Assembly (NCBI GenBank): GCA_964596115.1 | Contig: CAZQRW010000002.1 | Coordinates: 1 to 64,000, forward strand | Length of the DNA stretch: 64,000 nt | From: CAZQRW01 sp964596115 | Lineage (GTDB): Bacteria; Hydrothermota; UBA3072; B12-G15 | Direction of reading: 5' to 3' | Shown here: one piece after another, positions 36,797-44,700 of the stretch | How positions within the stretch are numbered: position 1 is the stretch's first letter | How the letters are laid out: every line of letters begins with the position of its first letter | Notes under the pieces: generated by a model | Database searches by the model: none | Told to the model about the DNA's origin: nothing | What the model saw: only the letters and a program-made list of their open reading frames with translations | Position numbers and translations under genes: made by a program

Positions 36797-37393
36797 TTAA
36801 TTTAAAATCCTGTCTCTCTTTCCAACTAATTTCCAACCAAAAGGTAATAATGTCATTGCAAGAATTATTTTAAAAACATCACCAATTAAAAAGGGATATA
36901 AACCCATTGACAGTATATTGTTATACCCTACAAATTTTGACAGATAGCTCAATCCAAAAATATATATTATTCCATTGCCTATCAGCATGAGAAGAAAGGT
37001 TGTAATTATTTTTCTATCCCATCCTTTTTCAGATAGTATGCCTATTGTTAAGGCAGCTACAGCAAAACCAAATATATACCCACCTGTAGGACCAAAAAGA
37101 TATATAATGCCAGATGCACCTCCAGCAAATACAGGAAGACCTACAGATCCCTCAAATATATATGTAAGGAGGCTCAGAAATCCCCTCTTGCTTCCAAGTA
37201 TTATCCCTGTTAAAAGTACTGCAAGGGTCTGACCCGTAATGGGCACAGGACTGAAGGGTAAACGAATTGCAATACGTGAAGACAGGGCAATAAATATACT
37301 TCCACAAAAAATAAGTGCAATATCATAAATCAATCTGTATGTTTTATTCAAAGGCCTGAACACATCAGCAAAGGTTTGGTTATTAATTGTCAT
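36797..37393 (-). CDS. bioY: Biotin transporter BioY (ECF S component)
   Basis: 198 residues, six membrane segments. S component of the biotin ECF transporter. Family signature: LPFSPVPITGQTLAVLLTG, GSVGLPVFAGGASG, LFGPTGGYIFGF. The ATG at 37393 follows AAAGGAGGA at good spacing; a longer reading to 37462 begins in the TTGACA box. No ECF ATPase or T component is adjacent, so it acts alone or with shared modules elsewhere. No biotin gene or clear BirA-type operator is in the upstream region. Confidence 0.94.
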   Translation of the reverse strand: MTINNQTFADVFRPLNKTYRLIYDIALIFCGSIFIALSSRIAIRLPFSPVPITGQTLAVLLTGIILGSKRGFLSLLTYIFEGSVGLPVFAGGASGIIYLFGPTGGYIFGFAVAALTIGILSEKGWDRKIITTFLLMLIGNGIIYIFGLSYLSKFVGYNNILSMGLYPFLIGDVFKIILAMTLLPFGWKLVGKRDRILN

Positions 37394-37434
37394 ATTCTCC
37401 TCCTTTTCTAAAATTTCTATCTTTTTTGAAGGAA

Positions 37435-37462
37435 AAGTTATATTGAAGAGAAAAAATGTCAA
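37435..37462 (-). promoter_or_regulatory. Probable bioY promoter
   Basis: Minus strand TTGACA (37457-37462), 16-nt spacer, TAACTT (37435-37440; weak -10), then the ribosome site and ATG. Confidence 0.4.
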
Positions 37463-37635
37463 GAGTTTATTTGGGGTCAGTAATGCAGTTTTAGAAACTG
37501 GATAGGGCCATCCAAATTTTACTACTTATCCTTACCTTGTTAATTCCGTCATAGAATTCACAATGCTAAATTTGCATGACTGAGCCCCGGTTTTTTCTCT
37601 TTCCAATTTCAGATAATGATATATATTATTTTTAT

Positions 37636-40236
37636 ATGATTCCAAAAAAACTGGAGAGGTATAAGATCATAGAATGGCTGGGGGGCGGAAGATTTGGGGA
37701 TGTATACCTTGTACAGGACAAACTCCTTGAAAAAAAATTTGCACTGAAGATAGGAAGGGGTAAGGGAGACGTGGATGGTTATCTTAAAGAGGCAAAAATC
37801 ATCTCCGGGCTTGAACATCCCAATATTATAAGGTTCTATACCGCTGATATGATCGAAGGAAGAATATTTATCGTAACAGAATTTATTGAAGGGAAAAGCC
37901 TTCGGGAAATCATTGAGAAAGAAGCACCCCTGGACATAAAAACGGCACTTTCTATTGGAAAAGACATACTAAAAGGGCTTTCCTATGCCCATAAAAGGGG
38001 TATTATTCACAGGGATTTGAAACCTGAAAATATTATGTTAACAAAGGATAATACAGTTAAGATTGTTGATTTTGGTATTTCAAGGATTGGTGAAGATATA
38101 ACAGCATCCATTGCAGGGACACCCCCTTATATGCCTAAAGAGGCATGGAAGGGGAAATATGACGTGAGGTCTGATGAGTGGTCTGCAGCACTCATTATCT
38201 ATGAGATGCTCACTGGTGTAAATCCATTTTTTTCAGAAAATCTTGAAGATGTTAGAAAAAAGATATTTAAGGGCAAAATAAGACCATTAAAAACCGTTGC
38301 ATCAAGAATAAGTATCGAAATCGAAGAGGCATTGAAGAAGGCATTATCTCCTGATATGGATGATCGTTTCCCTTCAGTAAATGATTTTCTAAGAACGTTA
38401 AGGGAAGAGACTCATTCTAACATTTCAACTATGAAGATGAAAAAAAGACCTTCAATAAAGGGCCTTCCATATCCTCTTACAGAGGAAGAAAGGGAGGCAC
38501 TAATCCATGAAGAAAATGTCCTCTTGCTGGGAGGACCAGGAACTGGTAAAACTTATACGTTAACTGCAAAGGTTATTGACCTTATAAACAGGGGGATTTC
38601 TCCTGAGTCTGTCGTACTAACAACATTCACTCTTAGAAACTGGCATGAGCTTGAAAAACGTTTAGAAAAGGAACTGGGAACTCTCACAAGAGATATAATA
38701 CTCGGCAATTTTCACAATCTCTGTATGAGAATATTGAGGAGGGACATAGGAATCTTAGGCTTTCCTGAAGACTTTACTGTTATTCCATCATCAACCCAGG
38801 CAATAATTATGAAGTCGATATCAAAAAATTATGGGGTTAACCACAGGTACGCTATGAGAAAGATCCAGGAATATAAAGCAAGAGGACTAAAGGCAAAAGA
38901 ATTTATAGAAAGAAAAATGGAAAATACGATAGTAGAAATATGGGATCAATATCAAAGTAGACTGAAGAAAGAGAACCATCTGGATTATGATGATGTACTC
39001 ATCTTTACAAGGGATATTCTAAAAAGAAATCCGGGGTTAAAAAATTTTTATACTAATAAATTTAAATACCTCGTCATTGATGAATATCAGGACTTGAATC
39101 CTGTTCAGGTTGAGATTGTAAGATTGTTATTTTCAGGGGAAAATCAAGTATTTGCTACCGGTGATGACGACCAGATGATATATGGATGGAGAGGTGCTAA
39201 TCTCCGAACGATAAAATTCTTTGAGAAATATTTTCCTCCCGCTATCATATTAAAATTGACAAGATCCTTTAGATTGCCAGTGAGCATATCAAACGCCGCA
39301 GCAAATCTCATAAAATACAACAGAAACAGAGAAGAAAAAATAATATTCCCTAAAAAAGTAGCGGGTGAAGGTGTCATAGTAAAACAGTTTGCAAGGAAAA
39401 ATTCAGAGGCATCTTTTTTAGTAAAGGAAATTACAAAACTTGTAAAGGAGGGCTATAACTTCTCAGAGATCGCTGTAATGTTCAGGGTCAATAGATACAG
39501 CAGATTGATAGTAGAGTCCCTTTTGAACGCAGGCATACCTCATTCAAGTCTGGGTGGTGGTTTCTATGAAAGGAAAGAAATCGCTGGACTAATCACGCTT
39601 ATGGAATTTATTATCACAAAAAAACAATCTAAACTACTCTCCGCGATAAATTTTCCTGAGACTCTTGTAAAGAAAAGAAAAAAGACAAAATCAAAAGACA
39701 TAAAAAACTACATTGAGGGGAAAAAAGATGAAGCAGCCAAAGAGCAATACAAAAAATTGCTATCACTCTCAGAAATGATAAAGGGTATGGGAACTGCCAC
39801 TGCTGTAAGGTCCGTTGTGAAATCATTGGGTCTTATTGAATATTACTCTTCTAAGGAAAATGGCATCGAAAGAATCGAAAACATAGATGAATTTATTCAG
39901 TCTGCCGAGGATTTTGAGGAAAAATTTCCAGGGAAAAATCTCAATGCATTCATCACATATGTAAAAGATATAAAGAGGGCAGGGCTTTCCGGGCAGGAAG
40001 GTGTAAACCTTCTTACCGTTCATTCTGCAAAAGGGCTTGAATTTCCTGTCGTATTTATTCTGGGATTGGAGGAAGGCATTTTCCCTTTATTGAGAGCAAT
40101 GATAACAAGGGAGGAAATGGAAGAGGAGAGAAGGCTTATGTATGTGGCTATGACAAGAGCAATTAGAAAATTATACCTTACTTACTCAACCCCAGCAAAA
40201 CCCTCACGATTCCTATCTGAAATATTCGGCCAATAG
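37636..40236 (+). CDS. Single-chain Ser/Thr protein kinase fused to UvrD/Rep-type SF1 helicase
   Basis: 866 residues from ATG 37636 (an ATG at 37576 adds 20 residues; I prefer the second since it starts just before the kinase fold and has a TATTAT 6 nt upstream). Residues 1-260: Hanks-type kinase with GGGRFGDVYLV, Lys38 in FALKIG, HRDLKPEN (catalytic Asp127), DFG (145-147) and GTPPYMPKEAW. Residues ~280-866: SF1A helicase with Walker A GGPGTGKT (299-306), TTFT, VIDEYQDLNP, ATGDDDQMIYGWRGA, LTRSFRLP, LLTVHSAKGLEFPVVFILG and RRLMYVAMTRA. All catalytic motifs of both halves look intact; the Q-motif glutamine is Glu. No membrane segment or nuclease domain. Monocistronic. Role unknown; a phosphorylation-controlled DNA repair or defence helicase is inference. 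Confidence 0.93.
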   Translation: MIPKKLERYKIIEWLGGGRFGDVYLVQDKLLEKKFALKIGRGKGDVDGYLKEAKIISGLEHPNIIRFYTADMIEGRIFIVTEFIEGKSLREIIEKEAPLDIKTALSIGKDILKGLSYAHKRGIIHRDLKPENIMLTKDNTVKIVDFGISRIGEDITASIAGTPPYMPKEAWKGKYDVRSDEWSAALIIYEMLTGVNPFFSENLEDVRKKIFKGKIRPLKTVASRISIEIEEALKKALSPDMDDRFPSVNDFLRTLREETHSNISTMKMKKRPSIKGLPYPLTEEEREALIHEENVLLLGGPGTGKTYTLTAKVIDLINRGISPESVVLTTFTLRNWHELEKRLEKELGTLTRDIILGNFHNLCMRILRRDIGILGFPEDFTVIPSSTQAIIMKSISKNYGVNHRYAMRKIQEYKARGLKAKEFIERKMENTIVEIWDQYQSRLKKENHLDYDDVLIFTRDILKRNPGLKNFYTNKFKYLVIDEYQDLNPVQVEIVRLLFSGENQVFATGDDDQMIYGWRGANLRTIKFFEKYFPPAIILKLTRSFRLPVSISNAAANLIKYNRNREEKIIFPKKVAGEGVIVKQFARKNSEASFLVKEITKLVKEGYNFSEIAVMFRVNRYSRLIVESLLNAGIPHSSLGGGFYERKEIAGLITLMEFIITKKQSKLLSAINFPETLVKKRKKTKSKDIKNYIEGKKDEAAKEQYKKLLSLSEMIKGMGTATAVRSVVKSLGLIEYYSSKENGIERIENIDEFIQSAEDFEEKFPGKNLNAFITYVKDIKRAGLSGQEGVNLLTVHSAKGLEFPVVFILGLEEGIFPLLRAMITREEMEEERRLMYVAMTRAIRKLYLTYSTPAKPSRFLSEIFGQ

Positions 40237-40262
40237 AACTCTCAAAGGAAACAATTCCACCC

Positions 40263-40290
40263 TTGACATAGGGTCAAAATGTGTTATATA
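40263..40290 (+). promoter_or_regulatory. Promoter of the polyamine operon
   Basis: TTGACA (40263-40268), 16-nt spacer, TATATA (40285-40290), then AAGGAGG before the speD ATG at 40327. Confidence 0.6.
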
Positions 40291-40326
40291 AAATTGATTA
40301 ACTCTATAAACATTAAGGAGGTGGAA

Positions 40327-40695
40327 ATGAGCCAGGCTTTGGGAAGACATGTTTTGCTCGAGTTTTTTGGATGTGCTCCTGAGACTCTTTCAAGGGTTAA
40401 TTATGTTAAGGACGCACTTTTAAATAGTGCAAGGATTTCAAATGCTAAAATTGTAGACACACTTTTCCACCAGTTTCTTCCCTATGGAGTATCAGGAGTA
40501 GTTGTTATTGAAGAGTCACATTTTACAATTCACACCTGGCCAGAACACGGCTATGCGGCAATAGACCTCTTCACCTGTAGTAACGATGTGGATGTTGAAA
40601 ATGCAGTAGAATACCTCAGAAGTACGCTCCAACCGGAAAATGTTGAAAGGATAGAGGTTGACAGGGGAGCAACCTTTAAACTGGAGGCTGTATGA
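40327..40695 (+). CDS. speD: S-adenosylmethionine decarboxylase proenzyme (short bacterial class)
   Basis: 122 residues. Provides decarboxylated SAM, the aminopropyl donor. Autocleavage at Glu63-Ser64 in EESHFTIHTWPEHGYAAIDL turns Ser64 into the pyruvoyl group; the processing His and Cys84 (LFTCS) are present. ATG at 40327 chosen because AAGGAGG lies directly upstream; a 16-codon upstream extension has no ribosome site. Overlaps the first aminopropyltransferase by 4 nt (ATGA). Confidence 0.96.
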   Translation: MSQALGRHVLLEFFGCAPETLSRVNYVKDALLNSARISNAKIVDTLFHQFLPYGVSGVVVIEESHFTIHTWPEHGYAAIDLFTCSNDVDVENAVEYLRSTLQPENVERIEVDRGATFKLEAV

Positions 40696-41546
40696 CGGAG
40701 GATGACCGATTATACTTTGTTGAAAAAAGTATAAAAGAAATCATCTCTTTCTACACCGTTGATGAAAGAATAATTAAAGAGAGAACGCCTTATCAGCTCG
40801 TTGAGATATACAAGTTAAAAGGATTCGGGAAATCATTGTTCCTTAATAGCGCTCTCCAATCTACGGAGTACGACGAGTATATTTATCATGAGGGTCTTGT
40901 TCAACCTGCTATGTTTGCTCACCCTGAACCAAAAAGTGTCTTTATCGGGGGAGGAGCTGAGGGTGCTACACTGAGGGAAGTTTTGAGACATAAGGAAGTT
41001 GAAAACGTGACTATGATTGAAATAGATAAGAGAGAGTGGGAAATTTGCAATCAATTTTTACCCGAATTCTCTCAGGGTAAATTTTCTGATGAAAGGGTAA
41101 ATCTTATCTTTGATGATGCAAAAACAATACTTGATAGAGAAGAAAAATACGATGTTATTATTTTTGACCTCCTCGACCCAGCGCCTTTAACCCCTTCAGA
41201 GGATATGTACAAGATACCATTTTTAAAAAAATTAAAGAAAAAATTGAAACCCGGTGGAATATTTGTTACACAGGCAGGATCTATATATCTCAGTACTGGC
41301 AAATTCTTTTTTAGTATATGGAAACACTTAAGCAGTGTGTATTCAAATGTAGTTGCTTACGAATTACACATACCTTCATTTCAGTTGCCCTGGGGAATCA
41401 TAATAGCTTCAGATAAGCAGAATTTATTTACTCCAAAAAGAACAGACGTCAGGGGACTAAAATTTTACTCTACAGATTACCATTCTTCTCTGTTAAATTC
41501 TTATCTTCATTTAAAGAATGAGCTGGATTTCAGAAAATCAGACTGA
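40692..41546 (+). CDS. Polyamine aminopropyltransferase, thermospermine/N1-aminopropylagmatine-like
   Basis: 284 residues. Spermidine-synthase superfamily: N-terminal beta domain (PYQLVEIYKLKGFGKSLFLN), then Rossmann methyltransferase-like fold with GGGAEGATLREVLRHKEVEN, MIEIDKREWEICNQFLPE and DVIIFDLLDPAPLTP. The GGGAEGATLREVL form (rather than GGGDGGTVRELL) is typical of thermospermine synthases and agmatine aminopropyltransferases of thermophiles. Differs clearly from the neighbouring second enzyme, so the two likely use different amine acceptors. Acceptor specificity cannot be fixed from sequence alone. Confidence 0.88.
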   Translation: MTEDDRLYFVEKSIKEIISFYTVDERIIKERTPYQLVEIYKLKGFGKSLFLNSALQSTEYDEYIYHEGLVQPAMFAHPEPKSVFIGGGAEGATLREVLRHKEVENVTMIEIDKREWEICNQFLPEFSQGKFSDERVNLIFDDAKTILDREEKYDVIIFDLLDPAPLTPSEDMYKIPFLKKLKKKLKPGGIFVTQAGSIYLSTGKFFFSIWKHLSSVYSNVVAYELHIPSFQLPWGIIIASDKQNLFTPKRTDVRGLKFYSTDYHSSLLNSYLHLKNELDFRKSD

Positions 41547-42303
41547 GAATCTGAAACTATCCTTTCGTATAAAAAAACGTCTTTTAAAGACCCGTTCAAA
41601 GTTCCAGCTTATAGAGGTCTACGACACATATGAATATGGTAAGCTTCTTCTCCTCGATAGAAAGGTAATGTTCACCGAGAAGGATGAATTCATATACCAC
41701 GAAATGATTGTTCACCCTACGATGGGTATGATAAAGGCAAGAAATATACTCGTAATTGGCGGCGGAGATGGTGGAACCGTAAGGGAACTGCTAAAATATC
41801 CGGTGAATAACATCACACTCGTAGAAATTGATGAAAAAGTAATAGAAACAGCAAAAAAATTTTTCCCTCGTATGGCAGATACGCTAAATGATAAAAGGGT
41901 TAATATAATAATTGATGATGGTTCTAAATACGTTTTAAACTCAGAGGAGGAATATGACCTCATCATTTCAGATTCAACGGACCCTATCGGTCCTGGGAAA
42001 GTGCTATTTGGAGAAAATTATGTTAAAGCCATCTCAAGAATATCAAATGTGCTTGTTTCTCAATCTGAATCTCCCATATTCCATAGGGAATTAATAAAAA
42101 AATTCCATAGTATAATAAAAAAATACTTTAAAAATCTCTTGTTTTATTTTGTTCCTATCCCTACTTATCCATCGGGTATATGGTCCTTTACTGTGGGTCT
42201 GAATGTAAATATTAAAAAACCCAACAACAAATCTCAGAAATTTTATTCCCCATCATTATTTGAAGGACTTACCCATATACCAGAAGCATTTAAAATTAAA
42301 TGA
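41518..42303 (+). CDS. speE: Spermidine synthase-like aminopropyltransferase
   Basis: 261 residues. Canonical spermidine synthase motifs: LLLLDRKVMFTEKDEFIYHE, LVIGGGDGGTVRELLKYP, LVEIDEKVIETAKKFFP and the catalytic YDLIISDSTDPIGPG, plus TYPSGIWSF near the C-terminus. It would move aminopropyl from decarboxylated SAM to putrescine or a related amine. ATG at 41518 lies 29 nt inside the preceding gene in another frame. Ends as ATGA overlap with the radical SAM gene. Confidence 0.92.
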   Translation: MSWISENQTENLKLSFRIKKRLLKTRSKFQLIEVYDTYEYGKLLLLDRKVMFTEKDEFIYHEMIVHPTMGMIKARNILVIGGGDGGTVRELLKYPVNNITLVEIDEKVIETAKKFFPRMADTLNDKRVNIIIDDGSKYVLNSEEEYDLIISDSTDPIGPGKVLFGENYVKAISRISNVLVSQSESPIFHRELIKKFHSIIKKYFKNLLFYFVPIPTYPSGIWSFTVGLNVNIKKPNNKSQKFYSPSLFEGLTHIPEAFKIK

Positions 42304-43778
42304 AGGAATCCTTGAGAAAAAAATTCCTTGAAAATGAAGGGGGTAAAATCCGACCTGCTGGAGGATTTATAAAAGTCGCCCTTGGTTATCCAAATAATTA
42401 CGCTGTCGGTATGTCCAACCTTGGTTTTCAGTGGATATATTTCCTTATAAACAAAAAGAAAGAATCATTTGCTGAAAGGTTCTTTTATTCTAATGATTAT
42501 CCTGTTACCCTTGAAAGTGGAAGAAAGATCGTCCTATCAGACATTATAGCCTTCTCTATTTCCTTTGAACCGGATTATTTCCGTGTGGTTGAGATGATAA
42601 GAAACACGGGGCTTAATCCCTTAACGGAAAAGAGAAAAGAAAATGACCCTATAATCATAGCAGGGGGCGGATTTGCGACGATTAATCCAGAACCTATTGC
42701 TCCATTCTTTGACATTATCTTTATTGGCGATGGGGAGGGAGTGATTGAAGAATTTATAGAAACAGTGTCCAAATACAAGGGAAAAAAGGATTGGAAGAAA
42801 AAGGTAAAAGAAGATATAGCAGGCATTAATGGAATATATATACCTGAGTATATCAAAACTGGTTTTACCAATGAAAACTACAAAATAGAAGGGAATTTCC
42901 CAGTGAAAAAAAACATCTATTCAGGAGAAGAGCCGGCATTTACCCCTATATTGTCAAATTTTACTCATTTCAAGGATATGGAACTTATTGAAATTGAAAG
43001 AGGCTGCAAATTCAGATGTAAGTTCTGTTCTGTCGGATATGTAAATAATCCTTTCAGAATGTATAAAAAAGATAAAATATTAAATAATATTTTCCATAAG
43101 AAAGTTGGACTCATCGGGGCTGCAGTAGCAGATTATACAGGGTTAGAAAGTCTTCTTGATTCTCTGGTGGGAAAAGTTGAGCATTTGGGCATCTCTAGCG
43201 TAAGAGTGGATAGACTTACCTCTGACACTCTGAAACTGTTAAAAAAACTTTATGTAAATTCTATAACTATTGCCCCAGAGGTTGCCAGTGACAGAATGAG
43301 AAAAAAAATTGGGAAATTTGTGAGTCTGAATAAGATCTTAAAGGTTGTAGAAATAATGAACAATGTTGGAATCACGCATCTTAAGCTTTACTTTATCATT
43401 GGCCTTCCGGGTGAGGAAGATCAAGATGTACAAAGAATAATTGAAGATGTAAAGATTATCTCAAAAACTTTCAGTGGAAATATTTCAATAAGCGTAAATC
43501 CCTTTGTTCCAAAACCATTTACCCCATTTCAATTCGAACCATATATAGGAAGAAAAATCTTCTCAAGAAGGGCAAGAATGTTGCGTGTTGGTTTGAGGAA
43601 TGTTAAATTAACAATTAAACCATATATGGGAGGATTGATTCAAACAATTCTTTCAAGGGGAGGACGTGATGTTGCCACAGGTCTATTAAAGGGCAATGTT
43701 ATGGATTATAAATATTATAGTGGTAGACTTCAAAATTCTCACCTATACCCGTGGAATGTAATAGAGACAAAAGTATGA
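42300..43778 (+). CDS. Radical SAM protein of the B12-binding-like (TIGR03960-type) group
   Basis: 492 residues. N-terminal region resembling the TIGR03960/B12-binding-like proteins (VALGYPNNYAVGMSNLGFQW, IIAGGGFATINPEPIAPFFD, IFIGDGEGVIEEF), then radical SAM core with IERGCKFRCKFCSVGY (CxxxCxxC near residue 238), LKLYFIIGLPGEEDQD and ISVNPFVPKPFTPFQFEPY. The cobalamin-ligand motif DxHxxG is not seen, so B12 binding is uncertain. Fourth gene of the polyamine operon (ATGA overlap); a role in modifying a polyamine or tRNA is speculation. Confidence 0.85.
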   Translation: MKESLRKKFLENEGGKIRPAGGFIKVALGYPNNYAVGMSNLGFQWIYFLINKKKESFAERFFYSNDYPVTLESGRKIVLSDIIAFSISFEPDYFRVVEMIRNTGLNPLTEKRKENDPIIIAGGGFATINPEPIAPFFDIIFIGDGEGVIEEFIETVSKYKGKKDWKKKVKEDIAGINGIYIPEYIKTGFTNENYKIEGNFPVKKNIYSGEEPAFTPILSNFTHFKDMELIEIERGCKFRCKFCSVGYVNNPFRMYKKDKILNNIFHKKVGLIGAAVADYTGLESLLDSLVGKVEHLGISSVRVDRLTSDTLKLLKKLYVNSITIAPEVASDRMRKKIGKFVSLNKILKVVEIMNNVGITHLKLYFIIGLPGEEDQDVQRIIEDVKIISKTFSGNISISVNPFVPKPFTPFQFEPYIGRKIFSRRARMLRVGLRNVKLTIKPYMGGLIQTILSRGGRDVATGLLKGNVMDYKYYSGRLQNSHLYPWNVIETKV

Positions 43779-43799
43779 TTCTTGACCTTACCCCGGTAC

Positions 43800-44237
43800 T
43801 TACCAGTGACCTTTACCCTTTTTCTTATAAACTTTCCACATGGGGTTACCTTTCTTATCCCTTATGAAAATCACCTTTTTACCTGAATTTATCTCTGATG
43901 CAAATATTACCCTTTTCCCAGAGTAAAATCCCCTGGAGCCTGTTATAATTACCTTCATCCCAGGCCTAAAAATCCAACCTCTCTTTATTATCCAAGGTCT
44001 TGGGCCGGTATGAACAAAGAATATTCCATTAGGTGTCTTAACCTTCAAAACCAGAACCTCTCCAAAATCATCTACAAAAACATACTTTACCCCAACCACT
44101 GTCCCTGTCAGAGTAAGAACAGTTGAAGGATTATAAAGGGAAACATAAACTACCTTTCTTCTTGTTACAACAGGTGGCCCATAGCATCCTGCATAGACCA
44201 TACTAAATAATGACAGTAGGACAAATATCTTTTTCAT
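43800..44237 (-). CDS. Small secreted lipoprotein with OB-like domain, function unknown
   Basis: 145 residues. MKKIFVLLSLFSMVYAGC gives a signal peptide with lipobox YAGC. The rest is beta-rich and basic: TLTGTVVGVKYVFVDDFGEV, LVLKVKTPNGIFFVHTGPRP, GMKVIITGSRGFYSGKRVI and FIRDKKGNPMWKV, the order seen in small periplasmic OB-like proteins that end with a R-D-x-x-G-x-P-x-W motif. AAAGGAGG precedes the ATG. Converges on the radical SAM gene (21-bp gap). No function assigned. Confidence 0.75.
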   Translation of the reverse strand: MKKIFVLLSLFSMVYAGCYGPPVVTRRKVVYVSLYNPSTVLTLTGTVVGVKYVFVDDFGEVLVLKVKTPNGIFFVHTGPRPWIIKRGWIFRPGMKVIITGSRGFYSGKRVIFASEINSGKKVIFIRDKKGNPMWKVYKKKGKGHW

Positions 44238-44293
44238 AAGTATGCCTCCTTTTTTTATTTAGATACATATATTTGCAAGAAGTTCCCATCCCC

Positions 44294-44340
44294 CTCCAAA
44301 TTACACATATATATCCACGATATATATGTGTAATTTGGAG
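44294..44340. repeat. Perfect 20-bp inverted repeat with 7-nt loop
   Basis: Left arm CTCCAAATTACACATATATA (44294-44313), spacer TCCACGA, right arm its exact complement (44321-44340). It lies in the 161-bp gap between the rpmB stop and the lipoprotein start. No T-tract follows on either strand, so it is not a normal intrinsic terminator. It could be a stem-loop RNA element, a cruciform protein-binding site, or a small mobile-element relic. Confidence 0.9.
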
Positions 44341-44398
44341 AATTCCGTGATTTCAAAAGTAAATGATGATAAAAAGGGGAGTATAACCTACCAATAGA

Positions 44399-44590
44399 TC
44401 AATAGATTTTTTCAAGGTCAAGCTTTTTCAAACATTTAGAGCAGACATTCAGCTTTTTAATCCCATCTTTTGTCTTTACTTTAACAACGTGAAGATTAGG
44501 ATATCTAACCCTTTTTGTTTTTTTATGTGAATGGGAGACTGAATTCCCAAATTGTGGTCCTTTTCCACATATATCACATCTTTTCGCCAT
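44399..44590 (-). CDS. rpmB: 50S ribosomal protein L28
   Basis: 63 residues. MAKRCDICGKGPQFGNSVSH and the second pair NVCSKCLKKLDL give the four-cysteine, zinc-binding form of L28. AAGGAGGAA precedes the ATG. Monocistronic, divergent from the ABC exporter genes; the two -35 boxes lie back to back. Confidence 0.97.
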   Translation of the reverse strand: MAKRCDICGKGPQFGNSVSHSHKKTKRVRYPNLHVVKVKTKDGIKKLNVCSKCLKKLDLEKIY

Positions 44591-44626
44591 TTAAGTTCCT
44601 CCTTGGTATGTCTTATTTATGATGTT

Positions 44627-44654
44627 AATATATTGAAAAAAACCTGGCTGTCAA
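44627..44654 (-). promoter_or_regulatory. rpmB promoter
   Basis: Minus strand TTGACA (44649-44654), 16-nt spacer, TATATT (44627-44632). Confidence 0.65.
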
Positions 44655-44664
44655 GTGAATATAA

Positions 44665-44692
44665 TTGACAAAGATTATTTTTAGAATATCTT
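44665..44692 (+). promoter_or_regulatory. Promoter of the ABC exporter pair, likely leaderless
   Basis: TTGACA (44665-44670), 16-nt spacer, TATCTT (44687-44692), 8 nt before the ATG at 44701 with no ribosome site. Its -35 is 10 nt from the rpmB -35, giving a TGTCAA-N10-TTGACA dyad. Confidence 0.5.
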
Positions 44693-44700
44693 TTTTATCA

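Noticed and set aside
37394..37575. Biotin operator or riboswitch upstream of bioY
   Set aside because: No BirA-type palindrome (two TTGTTAAC-like arms with 14-16 spacing) and no structured leader; only a weak promoter is visible.
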